Positions 6,004 through 8,433 of a stretch of 8,433 nucleotides of DNA are shown piece after piece. The notes under the pieces were generated by a model. It was not told the origin of the DNA. It saw nothing but the letters and a program-made list of their open reading frames with translations, and did no database searches. The stretch's first letter is position 1. Every line of letters starts with the position of its first letter. The DNA is from Planctomycetota bacterium (GTDB taxonomy: Bacteria; Planctomycetota; UBA1135; UBA2386): contig JAGQRA010000950.1 of the NCBI GenBank assembly GCA_020425885.1, positions 1-8,433 on the forward strand. The letters run 5' to 3'. The position numbers were made by a program, and so were the translations under genes.

Positions 6004-8391
6004 TCACCGCACGATCGGCACCGCGAGCCCCTGCGTGCCGCGGAAATAGCTGCCGTCGTAGACGACGTCCTGGAAGTAGAGCGTCATCGGGCCGATCCAC
6101 TCCGGCAGCGCCTGCCACCAGAGCCCGGTGGGACCGATGTTGGGCGGCAGGACGCCGATGAAGTTCCCCGGCGCGATGTCGACGAGCAGGCGGCAGCCGA
6201 GCGGCACCAACGGATCGAGGAACTGCATGTTCGTCGGCGCCAGCGCGAGCACCATGAGGTGGAGGTCGCCGGAGTTGCCGCCGGTCGCCTCGAGCAGGTT
6301 GTCCTCACCGCCGATCATCCGCGAGCCGGACCACTGCAGCGTCACCTGGCTGCAGGCCTGGCCGTAATACGTCACCGGCGGCGCCGTCGGATAGGCGAGG
6401 CGCTGGGCGTAGAGCGGCTGCGTGGCGCCGTCGTCGACCCCGAAGGCCAACAGGAAGTCGTCGTGCTCGATGTCCATCGTGCACGCCATGCCGGTCGGCA
6501 CCTCGTTGATCGCGTAGTGCAGCACCGAGCCCTGCGGGCCGTCGAGCGGCAGGCCATGGTAGCCGAGCCGCGTGTAGTAGGCCGCGGGCACGCCGGGGCT
6601 CGTGGCGCGGAAGCCGAGGGCCCAATGCGACGCGTCGAAGCTGTCGTAGGCGATGCAGCCCGTCTCCCAGCGGCGATCGGTGCTGTTGCGGATCAGGTTG
6701 GCGGGGTGGTTGGTCGGCGAGCCGGCGGACCACCAGTCGATGCGCTCGGTGTAGAGCTGCTTGCCGTTGACCTGCAGCGTCTTGAACGGAGTCGTCGCGA
6801 CGTCGGTGACCGCATACGACACGGTGTACTGGCCCTGATTGCCGTCGATCACCGGGCCGAGCTTGTGCTCGCCGTTCTGGCCCGAGCGGCTCGAGACCCA
6901 CAGGCCGGGCGCCACCGAACCCTGTTCCTTGACGAAGCGCGCGCCGATGTCCCAGTCGTCGTAGCTGACCGTGTTGTCGTAGGTCTGGAACACGCAGAGC
7001 CAGGAGTTGGAGCCGCCGTTGCGGGTCTGCTTGTTGACGCGCGGGCGCTCGGTGTCCGAGTTGACGGCGGCATGGATCGGGAACGCCGCACCGATGGCGC
7101 CGGTGGCGGTCGTGACGTCGAGCACCGCGCCGTAGACGCCGCTGTCAGCGGTGTTGGCGAGGTTGCCGCCGGTCGCACCGTTGTCCTCGCGCTGGAAGAC
7201 GATCACCGCGTTGTCGCCGCTTGCGTGGCCCTCGACGCCGCCGATGTCGGGCCGCCAGTCGTTGTGGTTGGCGGGCGGCGCGATCGGACCGTAGGCGGTC
7301 GACAGCGTCGTGTCCGTCATGTCGTGCACGTGGAAGCGCAGCTGACTGGCCTGCACGGCGCTGTTGACGAAGTGACGGCGCAGCACGATGGCCCACCGGT
7401 TGCGGCCGCCGACGAAGGTCCCGACCGGGCGATCGCTGTGCCAGGACGCCGTGATGTCGGTGAACACGAGGGTGCTTGCGCTGCAGTCGTCGTTGCACAG
7501 CCGCACCCAGACGTCGCCGTCGAGCGCCGAGGCGTTGCGCGAGTACGAGAGCAGCACGTTCGCGGGGGCGGTCTCGTGATGCCGGCAGATGTCGACGTCG
7601 CCGATCGGTGCGCCCGGGCCGGTCGCGACCGTGACGCGCGTCAGCAGCGGATCGATCGTGATCGGCAATGCGGCGCGCGCGACCCAGTCCGCTGGCACGG
7701 TCAGCGTGACGAGGCCGCCGGTGTGGGCGGTCGCGACGTCGATCCGGTCGCCGTTCGCGTCGAAGGCCAACGCGCGGCCGTAGCCGATCAGCGCGCGGCC
7801 TTCGTCATCGGCGAAGCAGAGCGCCCGCGGTGCGGCGGCGACGTCGGAGGTGCGCAGCGCCGTCGTGACCCGACCCGTGACCACGAGGTCGCCGGCGCCG
7901 GGGCGCCGTGACACGACGAAGGTCTGTTCGAGCCCGTCGGCGCGCACGTCGTAGGCCTCGGTCACATCGCCGTAGCGGTACTCGTAGCGATAGTCGATGT
8001 GGTGGTGCTCGGCCGCCGCAGCATCGAGCAGCTCGCGGTCACCGATTCGCACCGAGGTCGTCCGCCATGACAGCGGCTGGTTGTGCGGGTAGTCGGCGCC
8101 GAGATACGGCACGAAGGTCATGCCGTCGTGGAACGACACCTTGTAGCCGTCGCCCGCGGCCCACGTGCCATAGGCGCCGCCGAGGTCGGCGGCGGCGGTG
8201 TGGATCGGCGTGCGCAGCCCGTCGATGGCGGTCGGCGGCGGCGACGCCGTGCCGAGCTCGGCCTGATCGGTCAGCGGCGCGGTCGGCGCCGGTACGGCCG
8301 GTTGCGAGGTTTCGAAGGACTGCGCCGCGAGCGGCGAGAGGCAGAGAACGGGGACGAGGCCCACGGTGCGGGCGAGGAGAGTTCGGAGCAT
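6004..8391 (-). CDS. Exported multidomain beta-rich protein with conserved N-terminal domain, propeller-like middle and C-terminal module
   Basis: This 795-residue protein starts at ATG 8391-8389, which opens a signal peptide (MLRTLLARTVGLVPVLCLSP, cleavage probably after Ala23, LAA|QS). A GTG at 8364-8362 is a possible alternative, but it would lose the positively charged n-region. No Shine-Dalgarno site is seen upstream.
Residues about 28-60 form a Pro/Ala/Thr-rich linker. Residues about 61-250 form a beta-rich domain with phrases YRYGDVTEAYDVRADGLEQT, GDLVVTGRVTT and ALPITIDPLL. In my experience this type of domain recurs in large secreted proteins of Planctomycetota and some other bacteria, but I cannot name its family. 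Residues about 255-670 contain repeated units of the form RPDIGG...NAVIVFQRED, RPRVNK...SWLCVFQTYD and LGPVIDG...QYTVSYAVTD, suggesting a beta-propeller. Residues about 672-795 form the C-terminal module, with Cys680 and Cys733 probably paired.
No active-site motif was recognised. It is probably secreted or surface-exposed, and may be the first gene of a two-gene unit with the 1344-residue protein downstream. Confidence 0.9.
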   Translation of the reverse strand: MLRTLLARTVGLVPVLCLSPLAAQSFETSQPAVPAPTAPLTDQAELGTASPPPTAIDGLRTPIHTAAADLGGAYGTWAAGDGYKVSFHDGMTFVPYLGADYPHNQPLSWRTTSVRIGDRELLDAAAAEHHHIDYRYEYRYGDVTEAYDVRADGLEQTFVVSRRPGAGDLVVTGRVTTALRTSDVAAAPRALCFADDEGRALIGYGRALAFDANGDRIDVATAHTGGLVTLTVPADWVARAALPITIDPLLTRVTVATGPGAPIGDVDICRHHETAPANVLLSYSRNASALDGDVWVRLCNDDCSASTLVFTDITASWHSDRPVGTFVGGRNRWAIVLRRHFVNSAVQASQLRFHVHDMTDTTLSTAYGPIAPPANHNDWRPDIGGVEGHASGDNAVIVFQREDNGATGGNLANTADSGVYGAVLDVTTATGAIGAAFPIHAAVNSDTERPRVNKQTRNGGSNSWLCVFQTYDNTVSYDDWDIGARFVKEQGSVAPGLWVSSRSGQNGEHKLGPVIDGNQGQYTVSYAVTDVATTPFKTLQVNGKQLYTERIDWWSAGSPTNHPANLIRNSTDRRWETGCIAYDSFDASHWALGFRATSPGVPAAYYTRLGYHGLPLDGPQGSVLHYAINEVPTGMACTMDIEHDDFLLAFGVDDGATQPLYAQRLAYPTAPPVTYYGQACSQVTLQWSGSRMIGGEDNLLEATGGNSGDLHLMVLALAPTNMQFLDPLVPLGCRLLVDIAPGNFIGVLPPNIGPTGLWWQALPEWIGPMTLYFQDVVYDGSYFRGTQGLAVPIVR

Positions 8392-8433
8392 CGGATGAAG
8401 TGGGAATGAGGTCTCGGGGCGGTCGCCCCACCA
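8392..8433 (-). other. 5' flank of the 795-residue protein gene, with a small G+C hairpin
   Basis: The last 42 bases precede the minus-strand ATG. Read towards the gene, the final bases before the start are ATTCCCACTTCATCCG, with no purine-rich ribosome site. An inverted repeat GGGGC/GCCCC (8416-8420 and 8425-8429, 4-base loop) lies about 25 bases upstream of the start. It could be the end of an upstream gene's terminator or part of a leader, but the sequence stops at the window edge. No promoter can be called. Confidence 0.3.

Noticed and set aside
1880..6049. A 1389-codon open frame on the plus strand, antisense to nearly the whole mosaic gene.
   Set aside because: Its translation is dominated by Arg, Ala, Asp, His and Gly in low-complexity runs and has no signal peptide or domain phrase. 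The minus-strand frame has full domain structure. Long antisense frames arise routinely opposite G+C-rich genes with few stop-forming codons.
5882..6118. An upstream extension of the mosaic gene to a start at 6118.
   Set aside because: It runs through the spacer and into the end of the preceding gene, has no domain character and would place the signal peptide about 80 residues inside the protein.
6259..7911. A 550-codon plus-strand open frame antisense to the 795-residue protein gene.
   Set aside because: It has the same shadow composition (Val/Arg/Gly/Asp-rich, no recognisable domain), and the minus-strand frame is clearly the coding one.

Overview
The window is about 70% G+C by eye and carries one 3'-truncated view of a regulator plus three complete genes for large exported proteins. 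No tRNA, rRNA, CRISPR array, transposase or phage gene is visible. The organism is most likely a member of the Planctomycetota: a kinesin-light-chain-type TPR protein tail of the kind seen on planctomycete Ser/Thr kinases sits beside secreted kelch, IPT/TIG and beta-helix proteins that end in a C-terminal module typical of that phylum. Start codons lack good Shine-Dalgarno sites. The taxonomic call is an inference from protein style, not from a marker gene.

Layout. Positions 2-502 (+) are the C-terminal 166 residues of a TPR protein whose start lies outside the window. After a 71-base gap, 574-1821 (+) encodes a 415-residue exported right-handed beta-helix protein. It ends 25 bases from the convergent stop of the next gene. 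That gene, 1847-5881 (-), encodes a 1344-residue exported mosaic: kelch-like propeller, four IPT/TIG domains, a long beta-helix with FxxN and GG[AGL][ILMV] motifs, and a C-terminal beta module. Upstream of it on the same strand, separated by 122 bases with two potential hairpins, 6004-8391 (-) encodes a 795-residue exported protein with a conserved N-terminal beta domain, a propeller-like middle and again the C-terminal module.

Together. The two minus-strand genes are codirectional (6004-8391 first, then 1847-5881) and may be cotranscribed, unless the hairpins in the spacer end transcription. The plus-strand beta-helix gene may follow the TPR gene in the same transcript. All three exported proteins have clear signal peptides with Gln just after the predicted cleavage site, no lipobox and no other transmembrane segment. 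They look like surface or extracellular structural, adhesive or carbohydrate-facing proteins, without an identifiable enzymatic active site. The shared C-terminal module is the best candidate for something not well described here: a possible surface-sorting or anchoring domain. I see no defence system, biosynthetic cluster or mobile element. The very long open frames on the opposite strands are shadows caused by G+C-rich codon use.
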